This document shows positions 1 to 5,623 of a stretch of DNA of 5,654 bases, piece by piece. This stretch comes from Methanomassiliicoccales archaeon (GTDB lineage Archaea; Thermoplasmatota; Thermoplasmata; Sysuiplasmatales; Sysuiplasmataceae). The first letter of the stretch is position 1; every line of letters begins with the position of its first letter. Location of the stretch: contig DAHXLZ010000132.1 of the NCBI GenBank assembly GCA_027365715.1, positions 1 through 5,654 of the forward strand, in the 5' to 3' direction. Below the pieces are notes generated by a model. It searched no databases, was not told where the DNA came from, and saw only the letters and a program-made list of their open reading frames with translations. The position numbers and the translations under genes were made by a program.

Positions 1-720
1 AGCCCGGGATGCGGACTCACCTGCCCTGACAGGCAATGTTCCTATGCCTCTTCCGCTGTCGAAGGCCAGTTGATCTATATGCTTTCCCAGAAGCACGGAC
101 ATTACACCCAAACCGTAGGGAATGCCGACCAGAAGCGCAGAAGAGCTGAATGAGCCGGTGATGGCATAATATCCGCCTGCCACCATGAGCGGACCCCATA
201 CAACAAATGAGGCGATTTCACCCAGGCCAATTGCCTTGAGGGATGTGGAGGAGACATCATACATGAAGAGAATTGCTGCCCCTGCGGCAGCAAGCAGGAT
301 GATATCAACTCCCCGCAGCAGTGTGAAGTAACCTCCAATAATTGCCAGGACAGCCAGTATGGAGACGATTGTCACCTTCATCTCCCATTCAGTCACAATA
401 TTGTCTGCCAGGGGGTGCAGTGTGTATCTGCGTCTCGGCGAATCGGGAGTATCGTGCCCGTACCTGTAGCCGAAGTAGTCGTTCAGCAGGTTGCTCTCCA
501 CATGCAGAAAAACGAACGAAACAACAATCAGCACAAAGTTGACCGTATTAAACGAATTGAAAATCGCGGCGAGCAAACCGCTTAACAGGGCTGCCTGAAA
601 GGATATAACAAGTATGATGCTCCTGGCAGAGTAGAGCATCCTGGTGATGAAATCCTGGCTGTACCGGCTCTCATCCTTCTTGTAAAACCCCCTGAAGGCA
701 CCTACCCATGAGATGAACAT
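1..720 (-). CDS. UbiA-family prenyltransferase, MenA-like (3' end beyond window)
   Basis: Integral membrane enzyme that would transfer a polyprenyl chain from its diphosphate onto an aromatic (MenA: 1,4-dihydroxy-2-naphthoate, menaquinone pathway) or related acceptor. The 240 residues present show hydrophobic segments at about 34-54, 58-73, 116-135, 138-154, 169-187 and 195-212. The first Asp-rich motif is NDYFGYRYGHD (80-90) followed by TPDSP. The second is the region KHIDQLAFD (213-221) followed by GIGTLPV (225-231). GLGEIASFVVWGPLMVAGGYY (about 165-185), with its GLGE and GPLMV blocks, resembles MenA closely. The Asp usual in the middle of motif I is Gly84. The start chosen is the first in-frame ATG (720-718). 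A strong GGAGG lies 22 nt upstream of it, rather far, and no canonical in-frame start lies in between. The frame stays open upstream to a stop at 826-828. The C-terminal membrane helices are cut off by the window edge. The gene is divergent from the peptidase gene. Substrate cannot be told from sequence; a lipid-synthesis UbiA homologue is the alternative. Confidence 0.85.
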   Translation of the reverse strand, partial: MFISWVGAFRGFYKKDESRYSQDFITRMLYSARSIILVISFQAALLSGLLAAIFNSFNTVNFVLIVVSFVFLHVESNLLNDYFGYRYGHDTPDSPRRRYTLHPLADNIVTEWEMKVTIVSILAVLAIIGGYFTLLRGVDIILLAAAGAAILFMYDVSSTSLKAIGLGEIASFVVWGPLMVAGGYYAITGSFSSSALLVGIPYGLGVMSVLLGKHIDQLAFDSGRGIGTLPVRAGESASRA

Positions 721-803
721 GTGCTTGTTTACCGTTTTTCCGCCTCCGCCCGTTGCCGATCCACATTCCTTATGCTGCAGCGTCGATGTCCGGCCCCCAT
801 CAT

Positions 804-815
804 AAGTATATGACT
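804..815 (-). promoter_or_regulatory. possible TATA-box promoter for the UbiA-family gene
   Basis: Read on the minus strand this AT-rich stretch contains CATATACTT, the best TATA-like element upstream of the prenyltransferase gene. A start site about 25 nt downstream would give a leader of roughly 60 nt that carries the GGAGG at 747-743. The consensus match is only moderate, so this is an inference. Confidence 0.3.
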
Positions 816-909
816 TAAGCGTTAATCAAACTAGCACCGTATTACTTCAAAACTGAAAGGAAAATGGGCTGGCTCCCGTTGTCACTCTGATCAGACATGC
901 AACTTACTG

Positions 910-938
910 ATGTGCCAAAATGTTCGGGTATGGCACAT
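910..938. repeat. 8-bp inverted repeat with 13-nt spacer
   Basis: ATGTGCCA (910-917) and TGGCACAT (931-938) are perfect inverted repeats around a 13-nt spacer. It could be a dimeric regulator's operator between the divergent genes or the stem of a small RNA hairpin. No T-run follows on either side, so a bacterial-type terminator is unlikely. Confidence 0.5.
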
Positions 939-964
939 GGCCGCTGATGGGGCATATGCAATTA

Positions 965-1040
965 ATGCTGAATCGGGTTGCGGAAGGGAAGCCACAAGAC
1001 ATGCCCTGCACCTCAGGCAGGTGTGGTGGAAATTCAGCAT
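965..1040. repeat. nested inverted repeats, possible structured RNA or operator
   Basis: An outer perfect 9-bp pair, ATGCTGAAT (965-973) with ATTCAGCAT (1032-1040), encloses a second pair CCACA (992-996) with TGTGG (1022-1026). That encloses a third pair, CCTGC (1005-1009) with GCAGG (1017-1021), with a 7-nt loop. The three stems are compatible in one fold, with a purine-rich internal loop at 974-990. The structure lies about 105 nt before the peptidase start codon, so it could be part of a leader only if transcription starts well upstream. Function unknown. Confidence 0.4.
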
Positions 1041-1110
1041 GAAAAATTGCTATAAGGCGGTGGGAATGTTTGGCGAGTTTCTCAAAACTGTCACCCGAAA
1101 AGCAATAGGC

Positions 1111-1120
1111 TTTTGTATCG
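1111..1120 (+). promoter_or_regulatory. possible TATA-box promoter for the M13 peptidase
   Basis: TTTTGTATCG is centred about 30 nt before the ATG at 1146, the distance expected for an archaeal leaderless transcript. It is preceded by a purine-rich CGAAAAGCAA stretch where a BRE would sit. No Shine-Dalgarno motif lies before the ATG, which fits leaderless translation. The match to a TATA box is imperfect. Confidence 0.35.
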
Positions 1121-1145
1121 TTGGCATAATTCAAAGCACGCTAAC

Positions 1146-3134
1146 ATGAGTACCGTCCATAGAGACTTCGAACATAACCCGCCCCGATCGATAGGATTCT
1201 CCCTTGACTACATGGACAAGACTGTTGATCCTCATGAGGATTTTTTCAGTTATGCGGTTGGTAAATGGCTGAAGTCGAATCCCGTCCCGCCGGACAAATC
1301 CCGCTGGGCTGCTTTCAATGAGCTTTACGACAGAAACCTTCTCCTTCTGAAGTCGATACTCGAGGAGGCGGCAGAGGATACCTCTGCGCCTGCAGGGTCC
1401 CCCAGACGTCTTATCGGTGATTTATACAAATCAGCCATGAACACAAAGCGAATTCAGGAGTTGCGTTTTGAGCCGGTACTTCCCATCCTGCACAAGATCG
1501 ACAAGCTGGAGCGCGGAGACGACATAGTGCGTTTTCTTGGCGAGATGCAAACCAGCGGAGTACAGGCACTCTTTTCCTCCTATTCGGACGCGGACAAGAA
1601 GAACAGCGAAATTTATGCTTTCTATCTCGACCAGGGCGGCCTGTCTCTGCCCGACAGGGACTACTATCTTTCAGGTGACTTCGCTCGACTCAGGGAATCA
1701 TATCTTGCTCATTTGGAACGAATGTTCATACTCGCAGGCGAATCGGAGCCGAACGGCAGGAATATGGCTAAAACTGTCCTGAGAATGGAAACTGAATTGG
1801 CAAAAGCCAGCCGTTCGCGCACCGAACTGAGGGACAACGAAAAGAATTACAACAGGATGCCTGTCAGTGAGCTTGACAAGAGTTTTCCATCACTGTCGCT
1901 GCCCTTGTTCCTGAGCGTTGCCTCAGTATCCGTTTCAGACTACGTTGTCATCGGGCAGCCTGAGTTTTTCAGTCGTCTGGATGGCATGCTTTCAAACGAA
2001 CCTATCGAAAATGTCCGGACATACCTGCGATGGGTCGTGCTGCATGGTTTTGCTCCCTTTCTCCACTCAGAGGTGGATGCTGAAGATTTCAGTTTCTTCC
2101 ACAAGGAGCTGCAGGGGCAGGAAGAACCCGAAGCGAGGTGGAAGCGCACCACCAAAATAATTGATGCTCTGCTCGGTGAAGCGCTTGGCGCCCTGTATGT
2201 GGAAAGGCACTTTCCCCCTGAAGCAAAGGAAAGGGCGGGCAAGATGATAGATGACATCCGGGAAGTCTTCAAGGGCAGGCTTGCAAGCCTCCCATGGATG
2301 ACCGAATCAACAAGGAAGCTGGCGCTCGAAAAGTTCGCAAAATTCAATACCAAAATCGGGTATCCAGACAAGTTTCGCGATTACAGCTCAATAAAGACAG
2401 ACCCGCAGGATCTTGTTGGAAATGTGGTCAGGTGTGCGGCGTTTGAATCGCTGCGGCAGGCGAAAAGGGTTGGCCAGAAGGTAGATCGCAGCGAGTGGCT
2501 TATGTCACCCCCCACTGTAAATGCATACTTCAATCCGGTTGAGAACACGATCAATTTCCCGGCAGGGATACTTCAGCCGCCGTTTTTCGACATGACCCAG
2601 GATGATGCAGTCAACTACGGCGGGATAGGCATGGTCATCGGCCATGAGATAACTCATGGCTACGATGATCAGGGAAGGAAATTCGATGCAGACGGAAACC
2701 TCCACGACTGGTGGACAAAGGAGGATGCAGATGAATTTCAGAAGAGAGCGAAGGCCGTCGTTGACATGTACAATGCCCTCGAGCCGCTGCCCGGTTCACA
2801 TGTGAACGGAGAATTGACTCTTGGAGAGAATATAGCAGATTTTGGTGGGCTGTCGCTAGCGTATGAAGCTCTTCAAAGACGCCTATCAAAAGAACCTGCC
2901 AAGCGTAAGGACATAGACGGATTGACACCCGAACAGCGTTTGTTTCTTTCATACGGACAGATTTGGAGGGAGAACGTACGGGAACAGGAAGTCCGGAGGC
3001 TTCTGACGATCGACCCTCATTCGCCTGGACGTTACCGTGCAATCATGCCTGCTGTCAATCACCCCGGCTTTGATTTGGCATTTCCGCAAAACAACGGGCA
3101 GAAGGAAAGGAAACAAAAAGTTGCTGTCTGGTAG
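1146..3134 (+). CDS. M13-family zinc metallopeptidase (PepO/neprilysin-like)
   Basis: Predicted oligopeptidase of 662 residues that cleaves small peptides on the amino side of hydrophobic residues, as known for neprilysin/PepO. The N-terminal M13 domain starts with DPHEDFFSYAVGKW (28-41). The catalytic C-terminal domain carries every family hallmark: NAYFNP (459-464; the NAY substrate-binding motif), zinc site HEITH (500-504), and GENIADFGG with the third zinc ligand Glu561 and Asp565. HSPGRYR lies near the C terminus and the protein ends in VW, comparable to the CxxW end of relatives but without the Cys. The length is typical for the family. There is no signal peptide or membrane anchor, so it should be cytoplasmic, like lactococcal PepO. 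I chose ATG 1146, which matches the family N terminus and has a TATA-like box 30 nt upstream. A TTG at 1113 would add 11 residues. The gene is monocistronic by context. M13 enzymes are commoner in bacteria and eukaryotes, so acquisition by transfer is possible but not shown here. Confidence 0.95.
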   Translation: MSTVHRDFEHNPPRSIGFSLDYMDKTVDPHEDFFSYAVGKWLKSNPVPPDKSRWAAFNELYDRNLLLLKSILEEAAEDTSAPAGSPRRLIGDLYKSAMNTKRIQELRFEPVLPILHKIDKLERGDDIVRFLGEMQTSGVQALFSSYSDADKKNSEIYAFYLDQGGLSLPDRDYYLSGDFARLRESYLAHLERMFILAGESEPNGRNMAKTVLRMETELAKASRSRTELRDNEKNYNRMPVSELDKSFPSLSLPLFLSVASVSVSDYVVIGQPEFFSRLDGMLSNEPIENVRTYLRWVVLHGFAPFLHSEVDAEDFSFFHKELQGQEEPEARWKRTTKIIDALLGEALGALYVERHFPPEAKERAGKMIDDIREVFKGRLASLPWMTESTRKLALEKFAKFNTKIGYPDKFRDYSSIKTDPQDLVGNVVRCAAFESLRQAKRVGQKVDRSEWLMSPPTVNAYFNPVENTINFPAGILQPPFFDMTQDDAVNYGGIGMVIGHEITHGYDDQGRKFDADGNLHDWWTKEDADEFQKRAKAVVDMYNALEPLPGSHVNGELTLGENIADFGGLSLAYEALQRRLSKEPAKRKDIDGLTPEQRLFLSYGQIWRENVREQEVRRLLTIDPHSPGRYRAIMPAVNHPGFDLAFPQNNGQKERKQKVAVW

Positions 3135-3281
3135 ATTCTGAAGCATCGGCTTGCCGCGTGCCTCCTGTCCTGGTTTTCCCGGGGGAATAAGCAAGCTTTG
3201 CCTTACACGCAATCGTCAGATCATGAGGTCCGGCAGCCTCTCTACCACATCCTCATTCAGGGGGACACTACAACATTTCAA

Positions 3282-3298
3282 AGCAGCAGCACGCTGCT
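3282..3298. repeat. hairpin-forming inverted repeat
   Basis: AGCAGC (3282-3287) can pair with GCTGCT (3293-3298) around a 5-nt loop in the spacer between the peptidase and the DUF1801 gene. AGCAGC also occurs overlapping, at 3285-3290. It lies about 150 nt after the peptidase stop codon and is not followed by a T-run, so a terminator role is not supported. Confidence 0.35.
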
Positions 3299-3332
3299 CA
3301 ATGCTCTAAAGAGATGATTCTTGACAGAATGT

Positions 3333-3352
3333 GAGCGAATGGTAATTCGCTT
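3333..3352. repeat. perfect 7-bp hairpin (8 with G-T) upstream of the DUF1801 promoter
   Basis: AGCGAAT (3334-3340) and ATTCGCT (3345-3351) are perfect inverted repeats around GGTA, extended by a G-T pair at 3333/3352. The element sits just upstream of the TATA-like sequence at 3360-3369, where an archaeal regulator binding site would be placed. It may therefore be an operator. This is an inference from position and symmetry. Confidence 0.45.
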
Positions 3353-3359
3353 CAAATAG

Positions 3360-3369
3360 TGCTATTTCC
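3360..3369 (+). promoter_or_regulatory. possible TATA-box for the DUF1801 gene
   Basis: TGCTATTTCC is the most TATA-like stretch before the gene. A transcript starting about 25 nt downstream would have a leader of about 15 nt, just long enough to hold the Shine-Dalgarno GAGGG at 3392-3396. The consensus match is weak. Confidence 0.25.
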
Positions 3370-3391
3370 ATGAGAACAACGCTGAATTTGT

Positions 3392-3396
3392 GAGGG
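3392..3396 (+). promoter_or_regulatory. ribosome binding site deciding the DUF1801 start
   Basis: GAGGG lies 8 nt before ATG 3405. This favours that ATG over the in-frame GTG at 3390, which overlaps the motif and has no ribosome binding site of its own. Confidence 0.6.
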
Positions 3397-3404
3397 CCCC
3401 ATCG

Positions 3405-3818
3405 ATGAAAAGCTCAGACTCAAAAAGTGAAAGACAGGCGGCAGGGACGAAATCGAAGATGAAAGATGGCATTCACGACTGGCGCATCAAAACGCTCGCA
3501 AACGTAAGGCAGATGATCAAGGAGGCCGACCCAGGAGTTACGGAGGAACAGAAGTGGAGGAGACCAAGCAACCCCGATGGCATTCCGGTGTGGTTACACG
3601 ATGGTATCATATGCACCGGAGAGACATACAAGGAGCATGTCAAGCTGACCTTCGCCAAAGGCGCGTCTCTCAAAGATCCGACAAAGCTGTTCAACGGCAG
3701 CATGGGTGGCAACACTACTCGCGCAATCGACATACATCAGGGCGACAGGATAGATGAGACTGCATTCAGGAATCTGATTCGGGAAGCTGTTGCATTCAAC
3801 ATGTCAGGGAAGAAATAA
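3405..3818 (+). CDS. DUF1801 domain protein
   Basis: Small soluble protein of 137 residues. From about residue 19 to the end it matches the DUF1801 family (YdhG/YjbR/CyaY-like fold): DWRIKTLANVRQMI (about 25-38), a Lys-Trp followed by a PVW block, GIICTGETYK (about 67-76), VKLTFAKGASL, DPTKLFN, GNTTRAIDI and a final FRNLIREAVAFN helix. The biochemical role of the family is not established; a ligand- or nucleic-acid-binding role has been suggested only from the fold. The first 18 residues are charged and low in complexity (Lys/Ser-rich), and are probably a disordered tail. The start is set by GAGGG 8 nt upstream of ATG 3405. An in-frame GTG at 3390 would add five residues. The gene stands alone, 270 nt after the peptidase stop and convergent with the methyltransferase gene. 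Confidence 0.88.
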   Translation: MKSSDSKSERQAAGTKSKMKDGIHDWRIKTLANVRQMIKEADPGVTEEQKWRRPSNPDGIPVWLHDGIICTGETYKEHVKLTFAKGASLKDPTKLFNGSMGGNTTRAIDIHQGDRIDETAFRNLIREAVAFNMSGKK

Positions 3819-3854
3819 TGATGTGCTGATTCACTTGCAACTTGAACCTATCCA

Positions 3855-3875
3855 CTTAATTTTCCTACCTCCTTC
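3855..3875 (+). terminator. possible pyrimidine-rich terminator after the DUF1801 gene
   Basis: A pyrimidine-rich run containing TTTT and CCTCCTT follows the DUF1801 stop codon by about 40 nt. Archaeal termination usually occurs at T-rich tracts without a hairpin, so this is a reasonable but weak candidate. Confidence 0.25.
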
Positions 3876-3899
3876 CCATCCATCCATCCATCCATCCAT
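3876..3899. repeat. (CCAT)6 tetranucleotide microsatellite
   Basis: Six exact tandem copies of CCAT in the spacer between the convergent DUF1801 and methyltransferase genes. They lie outside both coding regions. Such tracts are prone to slippage and may differ in copy number between strains. On the minus strand the unit reads ATGG. Confidence 0.95.
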
Positions 3900-3975
3900 G
3901 GCTTCTTTCCACACATCATTGAAAGTTGTGCCTCCAATCGTGACGAATGAGTGACTGAAGGAATCGAAAGTGGTG

Positions 3976-4740
3976 TCAAACCGTCAAAACAAATGTTTGC
4001 ATTGTGTCGAAATAGGGTGTGCTTTCTGCCCTGTTGTGGTAGATAATCCTGTAATGCAGGCTTTCGAGCAAATCCAGCACATCCTTTTTGTTCCTTTTTC
4101 CGTGCACTTCCACGATTATCTTCGGCTTAAACTCAGTTATAGTGCGCATAGCACCGTTCAGGACTGGAATTTCGTAACCCTCGGTGTCAATCTTGAAAAC
4201 ATCAAGCCTTTTCAGGTTGAGGCTGTCCAGGGCAAGGGTCTTGACCTGTGGCATCTCTCCTGAACTATTATCGGCGCCAGCCCCGGCCATCGAAATCCCG
4301 TCCGGGACAGCCATCTTGGAATCGACATCCGACAAGCCGCAATTGTACAACTCGAGATTTACGCTGTTGTGTTCGGCGAGCTCTTTTGCGGCATGGTACC
4401 TTGAAGGCACTGGTTCGAACGCATAGACGCTGCATCCAAATTTCTTAGCACAATAGACCGCATATTCCCCAACTCCTGCTCCCGCGTCTACAACGACGCT
4501 TGATGCTAACAGATCATTTGAGTATTCGGAATATTCGGGCATGACGTTCATATCAAGTGACTTCAGTTGGGGCAGCCCCCATGACGGGGGGATATCAATG
4601 CCAAATACTTTCGATGCATACAATCGGTTGATACCAACATAGTACGATCTCCAGATGGTCCTCAGTGTGATGGCAAAACCGACTTGGGCTATGCTCAAAA
4701 TGCCCAGCTTCGCCTGAGTCAAATGCCAGTTCAAACCCAT
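3976..4740 (-). CDS. FkbM-family SAM-dependent methyltransferase
   Basis: Predicted O-methyltransferase of 254 residues using S-adenosylmethionine. The FkbM fold is clear: SAM motif I VVVDAGAGVGEYA (82-94), acidic ribose-binding end of the next strand in YAFEPVPSRY (106-115), CGLSD (134-138), then the FkbM signature FKIDTEGYE (182-190) and the strand IIVEVHG (208-214). The first 50 residues precede the fold and contain a moderately hydrophobic stretch (about 12-30) that could be a membrane-associating helix; no cleavable signal peptide is evident. Family members methylate sugars, antibiotics or glycolipids. No glycosyltransferase or polysaccharide gene lies nearby, so the substrate is unknown. 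ATG 4740 is preceded by GAGG (4754-4751) 10 nt upstream and by a TATA-like TTTAAG. The stop codon is TGA, which argues that TGA is a normal stop in this genome. Confidence 0.92.
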   Translation of the reverse strand: MGLNWHLTQAKLGILSIAQVGFAITLRTIWRSYYVGINRLYASKVFGIDIPPSWGLPQLKSLDMNVMPEYSEYSNDLLASSVVVDAGAGVGEYAVYCAKKFGCSVYAFEPVPSRYHAAKELAEHNSVNLELYNCGLSDVDSKMAVPDGISMAGAGADNSSGEMPQVKTLALDSLNLKRLDVFKIDTEGYEIPVLNGAMRTITEFKPKIIVEVHGKRNKKDVLDLLESLHYRIIYHNRAESTPYFDTMQTFVLTV

Positions 4741-4750
4741 TCTAAACCAA

Positions 4751-4779
4751 CCTCGATGGCTCTCAGCTCTCTTAAATCC
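4751..4779 (-). promoter_or_regulatory. promoter and ribosome binding site of the FkbM gene
   Basis: On the minus strand AAAGGATTTAAG (to about 4771) resembles a BRE plus TATA box centred some 35 nt before the start codon. It is followed by GAGG (4754-4751), 10 nt before ATG 4740. The predicted leader would be about 10-15 nt, so the Shine-Dalgarno would lie at its very 5' end; one of the two signals may be fortuitous. Confidence 0.35.
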
Positions 4780-4791
4780 TTTTTGTGATAG

Positions 4792-4893
4792 TTCGTCCGT
4801 TGGCTATGGTATCTCCTTCAGAATGTCCCAGAAGGCATTGTGGAGTATCTGGACAGTGGTGAATCTGGTAACAGCGGCGTGAAGAAGAGATGA
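4792..4893 (+). other. short open frame ending in an ATGA overlap, possible gene remnant
   Basis: After a TGA-TAG double stop (4786-4791) this frame stays open for 33 codons without a clear start codon. It ends at TGA 4891-4893, overlapping the SRPBCC start as ATGA. Its translation includes WLWYLLQNVPEGIVEYLDSG and a basic end, GVKKR. SRPBCC/AHSA1 genes are often preceded and overlapped by a small ArsR-type regulator gene, so this could be the remaining tail of such a regulator. I cannot recognise a helix-turn-helix in what is left. It may equally be chance. Confidence 0.2.
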
Positions 4894-5432
4894 GTGAACA
4901 CACGGTTGAGAGGCAGGGCATCTTAACAGTGAAGGACGGCTTCGCAACGATATTCTTCGAAAGGTATTTCTCTCATCCTCCTGAGAAGATTTGGAAGGCA
5001 ATTACTGAGCCGGAGCATCTCTCCTCCCCCTGGTATCTTGCAGATGCGCGTATCGACGGCCATCCAGGTGGCACAGTCGACCTGTCATGAGGGGTTTGAG
5101 GGTTGCATGTTACAGGGAAAGTGCCGCAATGGGTGCCGCCCCGCCTGTTAGAGCACGAATGGAAAATAGCCCCTGCCAGGGGACTTCCCCATGGCGAGAA
5201 CACAATCGTGAGATGGGAACTTGACCGCAAGGGTGAAGGAACTCTGCTGAAGCGGAGTCACATCAATTGCTCCGAGAAGACAGTATCAGGTGCAGTCAGG
5301 TGGCTCGACCCTGTCCCCGCGTTACATGCATACATCGACCGTATAGGTGCTTACCTTGATTCTATAACCATGCCGGAATTTCCTGAGAGGTTGAGGGAAA
5401 TGCAGGCGAAATATCATCGACAGACAAGCTGA
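4890..5432 (+). pseudogene. SRPBCC (AHSA1-type) domain protein interrupted by two in-frame TGA codons
   Basis: Reads as one 180-codon SRPBCC/AHSA1-like protein. FERYFSHPPEKIWKAITEPE (23-42), followed by PWYLADARIDGHPGGTVD, is the typical first half. After the interruption come HVTGKV, PPRLLEHEWK, a GEGTLL strand and a C-terminal helix LHAYIDRIGAYLD. The family is a START-like hydrophobic-ligand-binding fold; the specific role is unknown. Two TGA codons (5088-5090 and 5097-5099; codon positions 67 and 70) break the frame. No frameshift is involved, and by my recollection of homologues the number of codons across the gap is normal. Start ATG 4890 follows a purine-rich GAAGAAGAG and is the first start after an in-frame TAA at 4869. 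Halves: 66 residues (4890-5090) and, if TTG 5103 is used, 109 residues (5103-5432). It could be a recent pseudogene, a split gene with reinitiation, recoding, or a sequencing error. Confidence 0.8.
5089..5105 (+). promoter_or_regulatory. Shine-Dalgarno-like repeat before an internal TTG start
   Basis: TGAGGGGTT (5088-5096) is followed by the near-copy TGAGGGTTG (5097-5105). The first contains GAGGGG ending 8 nt before TTG 5103, the right spacing to start the second half of the SRPBCC gene in its original frame. The same motif, GAGGG with 8-nt spacing, is used by the DUF1801 gene in this window. Whether TTG is used is not known. Confidence 0.35.
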
Positions 5433-5589
5433 ATCCGGGTTTGGATGTTACTGAACGGCTTGAGAAGACTGAGACAAACCAGGGGTTCTGAGCATGTGGC
5501 AGCTCTTTGTGAAGGAGCCGAATGGCATATGCATATCCAGTCTCCACAGGGGCGGAAAGCAGTGTTTCGCCTGACAGCCCAAGCGACAG

Positions 5590-5598
5590 AATTATTAT
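5590..5598 (+). promoter_or_regulatory. possible TATA-box for the last plus-strand gene
   Basis: AATTATTAT is centred about 30 nt before ATG 5624, matching the leaderless arrangement proposed for the peptidase gene. Weak, based on position and AT content only. Confidence 0.25.
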
Positions 5599-5623
5599 GA
5601 GCATACAACCGCATCGCTGTAAG

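Larger units (their letters stand above)
721..1145. other. divergent intergenic region without a convincing gene
   Basis: The 425 bases between the divergent prenyltransferase and peptidase genes hold open frames of under 80 codons on both strands (about 904-1149). Their translations show no motif, no hydrophobic pattern and no family resemblance, so I do not call them genes. The region does hold a perfect 10-base palindrome TCTGATCAGA (886-895), an 8-base inverted repeat (910-938) and a nested inverted repeat (965-1040). Promoter elements for both flanking genes must also lie here. Confidence 0.6.

Noticed and set aside
905..972. C/D-box guide RNA suggested by TGATG and CTGA motifs
   Set aside because: The box C matches are imperfect (CTGATGT, CTGATGG), and spacing and order of C, D', C' and D do not fit a canonical archaeal sRNA.
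904..1149. Overlapping open frames of 76-79 codons on both strands in the divergent spacer
   Set aside because: Neither translation shows a motif, hydrophobic pattern or start signals. The inverted repeats of the region cross both frames.
1940..2371. 143-codon minus-strand open frame within the peptidase gene
   Set aside because: It is antisense to a well-supported M13 coding region and its translation has no family features.
3172..3190. Terminator hairpin TTCCC-GG-GGGAA after the peptidase gene
   Set aside because: The stem is only 5 bp with a 2-nt loop, too tight to form fully, and no T-run follows.
3876..3899. CRISPR-like repeat array
   Set aside because: The units are four bases in direct tandem with no spacers; it is a simple microsatellite.
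5088..5099. TGA reassigned to a sense codon (Trp or Gly) genome-wide
   Set aside because: The FkbM gene ends naturally at TGA, the peptidase and other genes use TGG for Trp, and no other conserved region in the window contains an in-frame TGA.
5433..5596. Extension of the SRPBCC frame past its TGA stop (open for about 55 more codons)
   Set aside because: The family ends near the 5430 stop. The extension is rich in Arg and Gln without domain character, and is interrupted by another TGA at 5598-5600.
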